Origin: Rhodamnia argentea
Lineage: Eukaryota; Streptophyta; Magnoliopsida; Myrtales; Myrtaceae
Assembly: GCF_020921035.1 (NCBI RefSeq)
Contig: NC_063154.1
Span: 24,591,448-24,655,447, forward strand
Length of the DNA stretch: 64,000 nucleotides
Direction: 5' to 3'
Position 1 is the first letter of the stretch; every line of letters begins with the position of its first letter. The notes below the pieces were generated by a model that saw only the letters and a list, made by a program, of their open reading frames with translations, was not told the origin of the DNA and ran no database searches. Positions 33,239 through 47,500 of the stretch are shown here, piece after piece. The position numbers and the translations under genes were made by a program.

Positions 33239-35420
33239 CTACATCGAAGGCGACGAAGAATTGGTACGTGTGGGTCTTTCTGGGGAAAGTTTCTCCATCT
33301 CCAGAATGCCAACATCAGATGCGGAGTCCTCCCCGTTAGCCTCTTTCTTTTCGAGCTCACTTAGGGCTCTTTTGGCGTAAACTGTGAAGGCAACTGTGGT
33401 GACGACTGCAACAATAAAAGAGACAACATTGTAAACAATTTCAGCCGTGGTCAAGTGATGATTCCCCATCTTCACATCTGCAAATGTCCTCATTAGTCTC
33501 CCACTGCATGGAATCAAAGCAGAAATGCATTTCAGATGAAGCAGTCACACATGCATTACTCCACAGCCAGAATTCTACCTTGCATTATGTTGCATCACAA
33601 GTTTTTATCTTCTGTTTGTTAAAAGAAACAGGAAGCTAATAATATGCTTATTCGCTCAGCGATTGTCACAAACTGACCATGGAGATATCCAGAATTCAAT
33701 AGAAGAGGAGCACCAGAGCTTAACTATTCGAAGTCATACTTGCAGGAAACTAAGGCATACCTGTAGATGTAAAGGAAAGCTTCAGGTACCATTCCGGCAA
33801 TAGATCCAGACAAGTAGGGCCAGAAATGCAGACGAGTCACTACGACTGCATAATTGAAAATTGTGTAGGGAAATGGCGAGATCCTAAAGAGCGCAACCAC
33901 TTGGAATTGATGGAACCAACTCCCTTCACCAGCAAGTCTAAGCAATGCTGCATTTCGGGGCCATCTTTTCAACCATTGCTGCATATACATTAAGAGCAAT
34001 TAGTGATGAAGCAAGAACTCATTAAGGTCATCTGAAGAATGAGGTCCCTTACATGTATGCGATCACGGAACAGTAGTCCTATTGAATATGGCAGGACCAT
34101 TCCAATAGTTGTTCCAACCATTATAATTACAAAACCTAGACCGTATCCGAATATCATTCCAGCCAGCCACATGGAAGGTCCGGATGGAATTAATAATACA
34201 GGGAAGAAAGCCAGAGAGCCAACAAGCACCAGGGCAAGAACCGGACGACCGAACGCAGTGGCTTCCCACTGCATAATTGGATAGAGAACCTACAATAAAG
34301 AACAAGCAATGGACATTTACGGTTACGAGGATCATCAGTAGCCATGCAAACAAAATAATGCCATTTCATACAGGAAGACTCAACCAAAACAGTAGCATAC
34401 TTTTTTTATTAGCTCCAATTTTCCCAAAAATGCATGTAAGCGAACCACATACACCATATTTGGCTCCTTTTGTCTAGGTCTACGTTGTACTGTGAAGGAC
34501 GTGATTAATTGCAAATAGTATCGGATACAATGACAAACTTGTCAGAGGGTTCTATTCAAATGAATGACAATATTAGATAGTAGATGCAACCACCTTCCTT
34601 CAAGAACCCAGAAGACAGCACATAACACAGCAAAAAGATATTTTATGTTTACTAGATACTGATCCAAACTAATAAACAGAAACAAAGAAAGGAAGAATTC
34701 TCCAATGTATTAGTACTAGCTATAACAAGTGATGAAAGACATAGTATCAATTCCCCAAGAGGCCACAATTCCCATGAGCAACTATATTATTAACAGGGAA
34801 CTCATTTTAGCTATGCTACAAACACTTTACTTGCACTGCTATTTTGACCAGCTTTGCATCTTCAAAATCAAAAGCATTTGCAGAACCACAAACAATTGCC
34901 AACATATAGATGATTTACAAGAGATTTGATGGGTTTCGAGACTAAAATCAGGGTTTAAGTTAACGAGCAGTCATTCACCTTTAAGACACTTCTAACTTCT
35001 CTGCATTCCGTGATACAATCATCAAAGTATAAACACAGAAAATCCGGAAAATCAGACATTGCACATGCACATGCGGTAGAGTGCTCGCTTGTTCACGATA
35101 TGTGAATGTGTGAAGGGTATATGTTTACATGCAAGTGTTTTGAGTGTGGATCAGATAGAATGTACCTTTTCCAGTAGAAATGGAACTCCCCAATTCAAGA
35201 AAACGAGGACAATGATACTAACAATAGTTAACAACGACAAAGTTTTGGTCCACCACACAAAATTGTGAAGTCTGTCATCAGTTTGAGGCCGTAAATTGTC
35301 AGCTTCACCTGTTATCGGCTCATTGGATATAACCAGCCTAACATACTCGCTATCTTCACTCGGGGGGAGCTGCTCAGGGTTCACATCCTGTTTTTGCGCT
35401 TCTTGTAATGAATCAGGCAT
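33239..35420 (-). CDS. SNARE-associated Golgi protein, DedA/VTT (TVP38/TMEM64-like) membrane protein
   Basis: Four coding exons on the minus strand, 35420-35166, 34289-34053, 33978-33761 and 33503-33239, total 975 nt, giving 324 aa. The N-terminal ~55 residues are polar; the first membrane segment is about 61-83 ([17 protein letters not shown]). The VTT domain covers exons 2 and 3, with [40 protein letters not shown] and [16 protein letters not shown] final membrane segment ([18 protein letters not shown]) precedes a short charged tail. Family members sit in ER, Golgi or plastid membranes and are linked to lipid scrambling and vesicle formation; the exact role here is unknown. Met at 35420 was chosen because it starts the polar family-like N-terminus; an upstream in-frame Met exists at 35510 but lies beyond a good splice acceptor. 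The 3' half was duplicated to make the pseudogene at 27455-28333. Confidence 0.92.
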
Positions 35421-36457
35421 CTTGACGGGAAAGAGGGAGAAGGCTGTGGAACGGATAAAAACATGAGCACGGTACAAGGAAGCACAGCAAAAAGGAGAAA
35501 TCAAATCCATCGGCGCACTCTATCTAACATCTATGACAGGGATATCACTTCACTTTGCAAGAATAAATTTCCTCAACTATCTCATCGTTAAGTAGCACAG
35601 TGTTCAGCTAATCAGGTGAAAGCATGGGGTGAGAAGACAGGAATTTCTAACTGGCAAGTTGAAAGCTAGCTACAAATATGACAGTCCAGTCGAGAAATAA
35701 CTACGGTGAAGTGCAGGGAAGAATGCAACGCCATGGGAAGTGCCTATATTGGTCAAGTGCCAGATCAGAAACTTCAAATGCGCAGATGAAGAAGTGGGCT
35801 GCTTGCAAACTGAAGCAGCATCCACAAATTGGCAATCGAACGAGGACTAACACAGTCCAACGATCAATCAAAGATATTGGGCGAGTAGGGCATCCATGGA
35901 AAACCCCAATTGGAGAAACCAGGCAGCAGACATCTCACCCGATAAAAGTGAAGAAATCAAATGAAGTTCATTCGGGGAAGAGGGTTTCAAGAGCTGACAA
36001 GAAAAGAGAAGCGTTGTTGTGGGTGGCGGGCAAAAGCAGCTAACTGCGTGAACCCGCCGTCCTTCTTTTTAATTTTAAACACACGCACGCACACGCATAC
36101 AGAGAGATAGAGCAAGAGAGGAGTCACGCATCCAGAGCTTACCAGTCGCCTTGGGCACAAAAATCTCAAGCAAGGCCACAGAAAACAAGAAAAGGGAAAA
36201 GGGAATACGATTAGACCAGAGGAGGGAAGCGAGTGGAGAGACGGAAAAGCACACCTGAAAAGGGGGCGAGAGGAATGAGGATGCGAGCTGGAGGAGGAGG
36301 AAGAAGAAGAAGAAGAAGTCAGGACGTCGTCGATAGCTCCACCACCACCAGCATCATCAGCAGCAGCAGCAGCAAGCAGATGAAAGGAGAGGAGGGACAA
36401 GTCGTCTAGGCTCGGCTCAACGCGCCTCACCCGCTTGCCTCCCCTCGAGCAATTTCG

Positions 36458-36494
<37 letters not shown>

Positions 36495-36500
36495 GCACCC
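35421..36500 (-). promoter_or_regulatory. Probable 5' UTR with leader intron of the SNARE-associated Golgi gene
   Basis: On the minus strand a consensus donor (CTTTTCAG|GTGTGC, exon end at 36255) and acceptor (CGTTCCACAG|CCTTC, exon start at 35443) frame an intron of ~810 bp. Upstream lies a leader rich in CTT and Ser-like triplets (36256-36420) and a (CT)n tract at 36462-36492, as is common near plant transcription starts. The 147-residue Ser-rich open frame here is therefore read as leader, not protein. Confidence 0.5.
36462..36492. repeat. (CT)n microsatellite
   Basis: About 31 bases of alternating CT in the putative leader/promoter region of the SNARE-associated Golgi gene. Confidence 0.9.
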
Positions 36501-36954
36501 CACGCTCACCCAACTTGACTTTTCTCCTTTGCTAAGCCCAGGGTTGCTTCTTCCTCTTTCCATCCGAAGCTTCCATTCTTTCCCCCATCTTCTTATCCTC
36601 TCCAAAAAAAAATAAAATTGAAAGGCGGATGGAGGAATTGCGCACCGCTCTCCCGGATCGAACGCTTTTCTAATTTTGAATTTTCGGCCGTGACATCACT
36701 CTTTCGATCCGTGATCTCGTCAAAACGGGGTCTTCTTTTCATGTTTTGGGAGAGACGGAACGAGAAGGAAATTACAAAAGAGCCAAAGCCAAACCATTGA
36801 GGGGAATAAGGTTTAGAGAAAGAAGATGCTCTCCGCATATTCTCATCTTACCTTTGACAAACATCTTTCATTCAAATCAAACATGTACAAGGTTGGAGTT
36901 GGACGGACCAACAACAGTAACTGGATTCAAAGTCAATGGGGGGAAAAAAATTCT

Positions 36955-37423
36955 TACGCTATGTTTGTTTCGAAAAACAAAAAAGAAATGTTTCTGAAAA
37001 TCCTTTTTCAAAAAAATTGACAATGTTTTTTGTGCATGGCTAATAGAAAAATATTTTTCGCATTTCATTTCATTTCTTTTCTTTTTTCCTCTATTGATCA
37101 TCAACCACAGCGACGACCAGCGACCGGTCACAACGGAGGGACGAGCTCCCCCAAGACCAGTGCCGGCCTCACCAGGATCGTCCCTTGCCTCTCTGTAAGG
37201 AAAAAAGAAGAAGAGAAAATTACTAAAAGTTAGGATTTTTTAAAATAATTAACAAGAAAAGAGATGCGAAGCAATGCATGGGAAAATATGAGAAAACTTT
37301 CTCCACTTTTAAAAGTACTTTTTTCATTAATGGAAAATATTTTCTTCGATTAGTTTTTTTTTTCAAACATGCCAGAAAATTAAAAAAATTCTAAAAATTA
37401 TTTATCGTGAAACAAACCAACCA
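36955..37423. mobile_element. MITE-like element with imperfect inverted ends
   Basis: The left end 'gctatgtttgtttcg' and right end 'cgtgaaacaaaccaacc' are imperfect inverted repeats, bounding ~470 bp. Internally 'gaaaatccttttt' and 'aatggaaaatattttc'-like phrases recur in both orientations. No transposase is present. A small GC-richer insert (37100-37190) is included. Related 'tttggttcg' phrases occur near 25235-25300, also in spacer DNA. Confidence 0.5.
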
Positions 37424-38518
37424 TTGCTGTCAAAATCATTTTTCTTACTATTTCATTCAGCAATATCAACCCTCTGCAACATGTTAGACACCAAACTTAA
37501 GTTATCTAATCTAATTTTAGCTTGTAACATCCAGATTAAAGGCATCAACAGCCGCCGTCCCACACCCTATGACTGTAAAATCATCAGAAGAGCAACCCTA
37601 AAATGGTCCCGAGGTGGTCGCGCCAGCTAAAATAAGATGCTATGATCAAATTTCAGGCACAGTAATCAAACCAAACTGCCAACCGAACCAAACTGAAAAT
37701 TTCGATTCGATTTTCCGCCCAATGGAAACTCCAAAATAACATTTTTTATCTTTTCATTTTCTTTATTTTTCTTTTTCTCTTTTTGGGGGCTGAGGGTCGG
37801 CAGCCCCCAGGCGAGGACTGGCTGACGACCCCTGCAGGCCCTCAGCACAAAAAAGAAAAGAAGAAAAGAAAAGAAGGGAAAACAAAAATCAAAATAAAAT
37901 AAAAAATCAAATTAAACTGAATCATTGACACCCTTGTTTAACACTGCGATTTAATCAAAGATGCTGCTTCTTCCCAAATACAAGATGATCGGGCGGATGT
38001 AGATGCACAGGTGCGTCATGAAGCACATCATCGTCCATATTCGATCCAATATGAAGCATGTGCAACTCCCACCACGATTTGCATGAAATAAATAAATAAA
38101 GACTATCGGTCTGGCCAGTGAGGAACTAACGTTTTCTCGAGCTGTGCTGCGACTTAATTATGAAAGAAGAGCGAATCTGATAGCTCACATCAACTGTACA
38201 AGAAAGAGCATTGCAGTTTTATGGCATCAACAACCCAAGACAACATTGTGGGGGATAGTTACGCAGAGGAAGCTGCCTAAACTTCTAACTCCACGACAAC
38301 ATTAGACAGGCCATTCCAACAATTTACTACATACAGCGGCTTTCTATCGATCGTGGCATATAAATTACTCCCCTTGCTGCTCCAATGCATTCACTGGATG
38401 CCATCGGTCTCCACAAAAACAAAAAATGAATGAAGGGGTCGACAGAGTCACACTGGTCTAACTCCACTGTCGAGAACATTCACTTCATGCAAATTTGTGG
38501 GGACGTCGTCGAAGTACC
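37424..38518. other. Spacer downstream of NUP160
   Basis: No gene is supported. A GC-rich patch at ~37785-37850 ('gggggctgagggtcggcagc') is flanked by A/T-rich simple sequence and resembles patches near 4.7 and 57.5 kb. The right part (about 37930-38518) is probably the NUP160 3' UTR. Confidence 0.5.
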
Positions 38519-41500
38519 TCAATTGACTGCAGAAGAGAGTGCGTCCTCCGAATCTACTTTTAACTGCAAAAGCAAAACAGGTTTGTTAGCTACCACAGTA
38601 TTTAGTTTGAAGAGTAACCGGTCATATTTAACCGCTGACGACTATAACACCTGCTTGAGATGGCTAAGAAGCGCCGCATGCAATAACTTTTGCAGCTTCT
38701 GCCACCGTCCAGCCATCTCGTCCGACCTGGTCAACTGCTCAAGATGGCACCACAATCGCTCAACTGTTGTATATGGGAACCACACGGCAGATGGCCTTTT
38801 GCGGTGAATTAAGTGTGCAGGCCTCTGTAAAGGGTCAATACAATGGCACCATCCATTACAAGGGCTATACATCCACACATACATGCATAGATATATCTAT
38901 CAACAGCTAAGAATTTTATAGAAAAACAAAATTCCCACATTTTAACAAGGCTAATTTTTGGACCAAAAACAAAGAACAAGGCTAATTTACACTCCTGGCA
39001 AGCAACCTATAACCAAATCTTCAGAACCAGATGATATTCTGACTAGCAAATGCTTCAACGGCTCAACCCTACTAATAATAAACAACTGAGTGTTCTTCCC
39101 CAGAATGCTGACATGTTGAAGCTTAATCAATTAAAATCCGCAGAGCAATTAAAATGTAAATCCATACCATATATCAAAGCATCATGTATTGCAACCTCAT
39201 GCGCACGGATCTGGAAGAGTACCCATATATCAATCAAAGTTCTTACTTCTTTTCACCGGGCAATACAACTGGCTTTTGGCCCATAAGGAAAATTTACCCA
39301 TGAAAACTTCTTGTGTATGAACCCTAGCAACTAATCACTTGGTTCTCAATAATCAACATTGCATTAACACCATTTGTCATGATAAAGCTGGAGTACTGCA
39401 CTACAACTCTTATCAATTCCAAAATTCACACACCACCCCCCCTCGCCCCTCTCTCCTCTCCTGCCTTACCTCACCGTCCTCTCCAAGTCACCAATATAAA
39501 GTCCCAGATAAAAGGAAAATTACATTGTACATGATGACTCAGCCCAGGAAGTTTTTGAGGTAGAATAAATCAAAACATGCAAAATGGAAACTGAATGGCA
39601 GGAAAAGGAAAAAGATAACAAACTATTTCACAAAAGCAGGAGGAAATGTGATCAGAGACGAGAAAGCGTGTTGGGAAATCGAAACCATTAAAGAACATAA
39701 CTGAGCAATAAGAAGTAAAATTTATCCAAGATAACCAGTCTTCTGAAAAGCATCACACAATGTAAATTACCACTGATGCAAATGATTCGATGTACTCCAG
39801 CAACAAATGTGTAGCTTCTGTGTATCTCCCATAATCAACAAACAACTGAAACAAAGACGCTGGATTTAATTCATGCCCAGCCATACCCCAGCTCGTGTCC
39901 TTTCTATTGCCCTGCCAAATCCATCAAATTGGGAGGATGAATAATGGTTTGTAATTGTAATGAATGCGGCATCTCCATCTCAGTAAGAAGCAGACATATA
40001 ATAGATATAGAAAAAAGTACCAGATTAGAAGAACTTTAAGTCCCGACAACCAATATAAGAAAAGTTCCGACACATGTATATAACTAAGTGGTAATTATTA
40101 CAGTAAAGTCAGCAACTAATATAAGAACATGTTAGACGGTAAGTTGTCAAGTAGCTACCTGTTTAAAAGAGGATTTTATTCAAGTTCAATATTTATCAGC
40201 ATTAACCAACCTTAGCTGCAGATGAATAATCTAATCTAATGACCTAAAAAACAAATACAGAAGCAAGAAAAAATTCTAAATAACTTGTAAATCGTAACCG
40301 TGCACACCTCCCTTTGGAAACTATTCTATAATGTGGATTATGACCTAACTTGCATCAAATTAACTCGCCCTAGACAGTCATAATGCTTCTCAGGAAAAAA
40401 AGAAGAGGACAGCAGATATACACAGAATCTCCATGATTGGTTGCCATCTACATGCAGACATCCTAAAATAAACCATAAACAGAAGAAGGCAAATAGAAAT
40501 TTCTCTCACCAACTCAGTGTACAATTGACCTGTTGCTAAAAAGAGTATCGCAACTTGCTGTACATTGTAACAAAAATAGGTTAAATCTATGGTCTGGATT
40601 TGACTGTGGCACCAATTTCAGTTTGATTTAGTTTCCAACTTACAAAGAGGAGTATATGTCTTACATAATCACGCAAAATTCTCATTACACAAATTACTGA
40701 CAAAATCATCTATTCTTAAAATAAATTCTCAAATAAGTTGGATAAATTTATTAGATAAGCAGCAAGTTGGGTAAATCATTATAGCATTCCCCTAACTTCC
40801 AGTTCAATTACAAAGAAATCATGTATTTCTAGATAACTCCGGCAGTCCCTATGAAAAGCTGTTAGATTAAAAAAAAATCCATATGTTATCTTTTTGCGGT
40901 TTTTCCTAAAAATCAGTGAGCTTAAATTGCTTTATGATTCACTCCTTGGTTTAAAAGGGGGTAAATATCTAATCAGGCCCCTGAAGCATCCCATGATGAT
41001 ACATGGTGTCATGTCATAACTGACAAGCTCCTCCAAAATGGAATTAAATTGACCAGTTTTGAGAGAGAATTAGAACCAGTTGCAGAGTTGGGTCCATTTA
41101 ATTATATAAACCTCAGCAATTTCAATCCATTTAAATAAATGGAAAAACAAAAAGAGACAAATTGAGCAATTGTAAGATTAATCGGGTCCAAGAACCACGG
41201 GTCCAAAATATTCTATGCAAGGGATGTTGAGATTAACCGAAATTTATGAGTTTCACAGTAATATTCAGAGTGTAAAGTAAAAACTGCAAGAGCCAAGAAG
41301 ACTATCGTAATATAGGACAAACGAAGTCCACATCTAAACTAAACTGCAAGTCTTAATATGGTCTCAAGGTTCCATCTCTTTGGTTTGAACTGTTTTACTT
41401 TGGAAATATCTCTTTAGGGACAATTCCAAATTGTACTTAAAGCAAACTAAGAACACCCTTTTTCCTCATATTGCAACCATAAGAGAATATCAATTAGAAA

Positions 41501-44500
41501 AATTGCAAACAGGAGAACTCTAGCACCATGTGGACCTAACACATGCATTAGGGGTGACTGTTTTCTGTCTACCAAAACCTCCACACCGCATTTCATCTCT
41601 GTTATCATGGAGCTCTAACCTCAAGTCAAATCCACAAAAATTGATGCAATCACTCATTAGAAAGCAACAAATGAGAAATTCATATCAGAACAGATGTCAC
41701 TTGTAACACGAGATATCAAGATCAATTTTTGCAACTACCCAAAATGAGGAGATACATATGATTGAAGAAGGCGATGCATAACCAATTCTTAGGAACTTTC
41801 GACATCAAAGCAGATATGCAACAACTTGATAGTAAATGAACAAGCAGATAAGCCTTACATTAAAACACTAGTTGCTCATGCACATGCAAAAATGAGGAAG
41901 CAAAGTACCCTGTTATAAGTCTTTTGAAGCCCCTATACCAAAAAAATATTTTGGTAGTCTAATTCAGACAGAAAAAGTACCTTAAACATTCGGACTAGCC
42001 AAAGGGGGAGCTCAATTTGAGAATCTGTACGAAGAAGAGTTTCAGCAACGACAACAGGCAATCTGGCATGGAAGTCCTTATACCTTCCCTGCAGGGAGAG
42101 AAAAAGGGCAAAATATGCACTTAATAGTTGAAAGAAAGCCCTTCATTGCTTCGAGACAAGGGTTGGATGCTTTTGTGATATGCTACCGTGTATACCTAGG
42201 TTATGGACTCCAACCTGCTGATTCATTTCATGATAATGTTGGTGTTGAGTCTAAATGGCAATTCCAACTAAGAAGGCATTCCATCAAAAGGAAAAGAAAA
42301 GGCAGGCATTCTATGTGCATTTAATTTCTATAACATTGTCTTTCCATTTCAGTCCCAAAGTAACCAGACCAGGCACATGAACTACATAATAACACCCATT
42401 TCCCTTCATTTGTTGGTCTCTACAAGCTAATAATGGGCATGGTTAAGCCATCAATTGCATTTTCGATCAACTCCACTGTACCACGTGATAAAAAACAAGA
42501 GTAAATCCAGCAGTCATACATAATGTGGAAAGTCATAACAGATGCATCACCCAAATTTGACAAGTATTGCACTCTCTATCTCCTCATCAGGTCATAACTC
42601 CATGTAAAACTTCACGCGGGACTAACAGTTTTTGTATAAATTACTGTCATATTGTACGTGAGTGTAACATATTTGAAAATTCTCCAAATTCAGTCACCAA
42701 GGGAGCAGAAGACAAGCTAAAGGAAGCATAGCAGGAGAGAGTGCAATGAAGAAATGTACCAGATAAAGCTCAAGAATTTCCCAGTGAGAATTGCCCGTGT
42801 ATTGTGGATTTCGACTACCCATATCAGACAAACCAGGCACAGCTGCTTCATTTATTGTTGATGTCAGCAATAAACCTTGTCTTTTGAAATCTTTCCTGGA
42901 AAACAAAACTCATTTGACGCACTTAACAACATTACGCAACCACTAATATATACTTTAAGGCTTTTTGGGAAGGACTCACCCTGTGACTGGTGAACCAACA
43001 GCATTGGGACAACACTTCAACGACATAGCAGAGAAAACTCTTTCCAATTCCCTACGCAGAGGATGCTCATAATTGTAAATGACGAGCAAAATGAGAAAAG
43101 CGAAAGCATGCTATCATCCAACTCTTTTCCAGATTGCACACCTTTTTAGTCCAGAGTTCTTCCAGAATTTCAGGAGAACAGTGAAAGCCATATCATACAA
43201 ATTTGTTTGGACCAAGATATCGACCAATTCTGAAGGAGCAGCAGGACTTCCTGGGAAAGAAGAAAATAGTATAAATTACTATTTAGCTCCATTCCATGTA
43301 CACCTCCCTATTTTAAAATAGAAGAAAAGCACAAATGCAACGGACATCACAGCAAGCCCAAGATTTCCTTGCAATATGAAGTTGTTTTATAATCGACGGG
43401 ATATCTTGTCACCTCCATAATATTTGTACCATAAACATCAACATAGCCTATAAAAATTTATTCAAGTCAAAGGTCAAACAACAAAATTAGATCTATTCTC
43501 ATTGAACTCATCACTCCTTCAAAAAAACCAATGCTTGGTAAAACCAAGCCATTGTGCAAGCTAATTCAATGTCTTACAATCAGACAATACCACCTAATTC
43601 AACCAAAAAAAAAAAAAAATCATGGCTCTGTAGCTTAGAAATGTTAAAAAAAAGTGATATAAAGCTGTCAGCTGACTGCTTCTTCGACTGTGCTGTGTTT
43701 CTAAAAGACTGATCAATAATCAGCTGAAAATAGTAACCATGCTACATGTTCCGGCTGACTACTGAGATCAAGCAAAGCACGTATAGTACCTGAATATGAC
43801 CATTTGACGTTGCTAAGTGAAAGCAAATATTCAGCTGATGTCATCACAAACTCCCTCTCAAGTTTCTCGATGTCAAGATAAGAATAATATTGGGGCTGGA
43901 TGGACTTAGCAGCAGCTGAAAGCGGAAATAAAAACAATTAATTGTGTGAAAACTAAAGTAAATGTTGAAATACAGGATAAAACAACTCTACTGAGCTAAA
44001 TGTTGTTCACAAGAAGTCATAACTACAGAAGACGAAGCATGATCTTTTTAACGCAAAATGAATATGATATTCTGTTTGATGTTTACCCTGTGATTCAACG
44101 GCCTTTCTAGGCTTTTTACTCGGATAAGGCTCATGCTGAAGTGAAATATCCTCAGGTGGCGGCTCAATCCAAGCATGTGCCGGGCGAACAAGATGAAGCG
44201 CATTGATAGCAGCAGAAAGCCCATTCAACCGTTCTTGTAATGAGAGGAAAGACTGCTGATTATCTCTTAAACTGGTTTCAGTCCTCAAACGAGCTGTATA
44301 TCGATACAAGTAACTTGCTGCCTTTCGCCAATTATGCCGATGCATCTCAAAAGAATAAAGAAACTTGTATGGATTTTGCTTCATCAGAATATCCGACCGC
44401 TCTGCCTGCAAATTATAGAAACCAAGGACCATTTAATTTCTTCATGCATCTCTATAGAACAGTCAAAACTCACTTTACAGAAGGATACCTTCCAAAAGAG

Positions 44501-47500
44501 CTCCTGCTCAACCTTTTCCATTAAACCAATGGATGGCAGTTGACCATTAGAGAGAATCTATAATGTAACAATTGCAAGTAGACTTCAGAACAAGATAAAA
44601 ATGTATCAGTCACAAAGCTATTGTGCACGATGAAATTGCTAATATGAGCCAGAAGAAGTAATCACTAAGATTAAAATCACATAAACAACCCCAACAGACA
44701 GAAGATTCAGGGAAAGAACATTACTGAATGCATAAATCATAACGCAAGAGCGTAGGGTTCATCTTCTTTGTAACTACATTTAGTGCTTTCCCATACATCA
44801 TCACATTTTTCATCACCATTATCCATCTGAGCACTATGCTATCAGATTCTCAACAAAAAGGATTACCTGTTATGAGAAACAACACCCCAAAGTTCAACTT
44901 AGTTCGTGGAGAAGTATCCAAATAGAATTGGTCCAAGAAACAACATTTTGCTAACGTGGTTCATTTCCAGAAATCAATTGACACATTGCCAGTCAACATT
45001 TATCATCACTTTAACTCAAGTAATCGGACATTTGGCACTGATATTCCTTTAGTTGGTTCTGGAGAAAACCTCTGGTTCATTTCCAGAAATCAATTGACAC
45101 ATTGCCAGTCAACATTTATCATCACTTTAGCTCAAGTAATCGAACATTTGGCACTGATATTCCTTTAGTTGGTTCTGGAGAAAACCTCTTCATTGGCAAC
45201 ACCTTCCTATTAGATAGGCAAAATAATCTCCAAAATCAAACTTAACTAAGGTATTAAAAGACATTCACACCCACCACAACATCGGCCTATACCTTGAGCA
45301 GCCACCCAGCCCATTTTATCTGCCAATGCAAACCCCACTAAAGTCGGTACCACATCTCCACAATCATGACCATCATGACCAGTAATCACCACTGAAACTG
45401 CACTTGGCCATCACCATTGCGCCCAAGCAATACTTGTGGGTCTGGCACCGGATGGTGGTGACCACCACGATGGCAGCAACACTCCAAAATTTGGAGACTA
45501 GAAACCTTAGTTTGTAAAACACACTTACATCTTTGAACAAGTAAACATAATTTCAGCAAGGATTTTCCGCCCCCCAAAAGAACTGTCACTAAAATAGACC
45601 CTTGATACATAGAATTCGTCCGAACATCTTGTCATTGATATGATCCTATAAGCACAATGACCACTTAGTAATATAAGGGAGAAGGAAGTTAAAAAGGACC
45701 TTCAATGCACCGTGCTCAAAAAGAACATTTATGAAACGCCTCAAGCAGATGTGTTTGCTCTCCTCATCAGGATTTGAGATAATAGCACAATACGCATCAT
45801 AGAAGTTATTAAGATCCAATGTGAACTTGAACACATTTGCCCATAGCCGTCCGCTGATAGCAGTTGCTGATTCATTTAATGTGTCCCCATCATAACCATC
45901 GATTCTCTGATTGAGAGCTTCGTCTACTTGCTCAAGTGCAGCAAAAGAAAACTGAGAAGCACCTTCACTAATGTTGTGTTGCTCAAAAATCTGCATGACC
46001 CACTGATAGTAATGAAGCTTCCATGCAGCAGGTGACGCACAATCAGCTAAAAGGAGAGTAGAAGAAGTTAACAGATGAGGACATACATATCTTTTTCTTC
46101 CCTGAAATTTTTAAGATATAGTTTTAATGCAATAACTCACGGAAACGAAGCGGTGGTAATCCAGTTTCTGGAGATAGTTTCTGCAAAGCGCGGGCTGCAT
46201 CTTTTCCCGATGAAGCTCTGACAAGAAAGCATTTGATTACAGTTCAAATACCATGACAAGAACTCCCTAAAGTAGTTCATAGCCAAATTGAGAGGCAGTT
46301 GCAGTTCATCAAAGTGAGAAAGTACAACCGTATAATAACATCATAAGCAGCAGTATTATGCTTTAGGTCATCCATTTAAATATTTAAACAGCCAAAAGTG
46401 TGGTTAATGAGGCCTCAAAATGGAAGTCAATTCGAAAAGAGGAAAAAGACAATGGGAAAGAGACAAAAAATGAAAGCACCAAGGGACTATGTTGTCAGAT
46501 ACACCGTCTTTACTGATTGATTTCGCAATTTAATTGAGCCATCATTGGGATGTAAAGTCATATTGTGTTGACTCCAAGAGTCTTCAGGTAAGTCCATTTT
46601 CAGAAAGTGCACCAATACAAGCTTCACTCCAAGAATGCTTGTCCGAGCAATGAGGAAAGAAAATGACACATGTACAAATTACCTGAAGAAACAGCGAACA
46701 GCATCGGAGATTTTCCTCTCTTTCATGAATCCATGTAATGCATGTGCCTGATGGAGAAGGCAACATCCCAAAAGATGATGCACTACACACCAATCACTGC
46801 TTGCATTCTGCAGACTGGCAGAACTGTATTCCTTTCGGGAATGGGCTTCCACCATGCTAAGAAGGAGCTGAGAGTGAACAATACAGGAAATGATAGAAGT
46901 GGTTTAGAAAAATCCCTCATAACACATTATTAGACAAAATATTCTTTACGGCAGAAAAGTAACAAAAGAACTTAACCTCAGCAGCTTTATACTGCCCATG
47001 TCTAATCAAGATCAAAGCAAGCTCCGTAGAATGACTCAAGAAAGCAGAAGAATCATCTCCATTCAAGCCCCATATTATCCAGCTCGTAAATCTCCTCACA
47101 GTACTTGTAACAACTTGAGGATCAAGAAGAGACATATCAAGACCTTCAGAAAAGCTATGACTACTTAACAAAAGTATAAAGGCCAAGACAAAGTCACTTC
47201 TGCCAAGCTTTTCATCCCATGAGCGCCGATCTGAGTTGCTATCTGGCCATAAGCAGGATAACACGTATAAATATTTTTTATGTCAACTCCTCAAACATAT
47301 GCAACTTTTCAACTTCAAAATGAGAAGTTAATAACAAAAAGGGAAAAAGAACAGTGAAATCAGAGTCTGAAGATGGTTGAAACAAGGTGCTTCAACGAGT
47401 GGCTGCTATAATTTCAAGGAAGACTTCAAAACACACATCCTCTAGCAGTCATGCTGTCAATTACTGGTCATGGATCTCACTATTCTGATATCCACAATCA

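Larger units (their letters stand above)
29668..34173. repeat. Tandem segmental duplication, right copy (block B)
   Basis: The partner of 23504-28333. It contains the second NB-ARC relic, the second germin-like gene and the 3' half of the intact SNARE-associated Golgi gene. Since the gene runs unbroken from 35420 through this block, B holds the ancestral arrangement at the right edge and A is the derived copy. Block B has its own insertion at about 29821-29999. Confidence 0.9.

Noticed and set aside
35987-36430. 147-codon Ser-rich open frame on the - strand
   Set aside because: It spans a consensus splice donor and a CT/CTT-rich leader upstream of the SNARE-associated Golgi gene; it fits a 5' UTR better than a protein.
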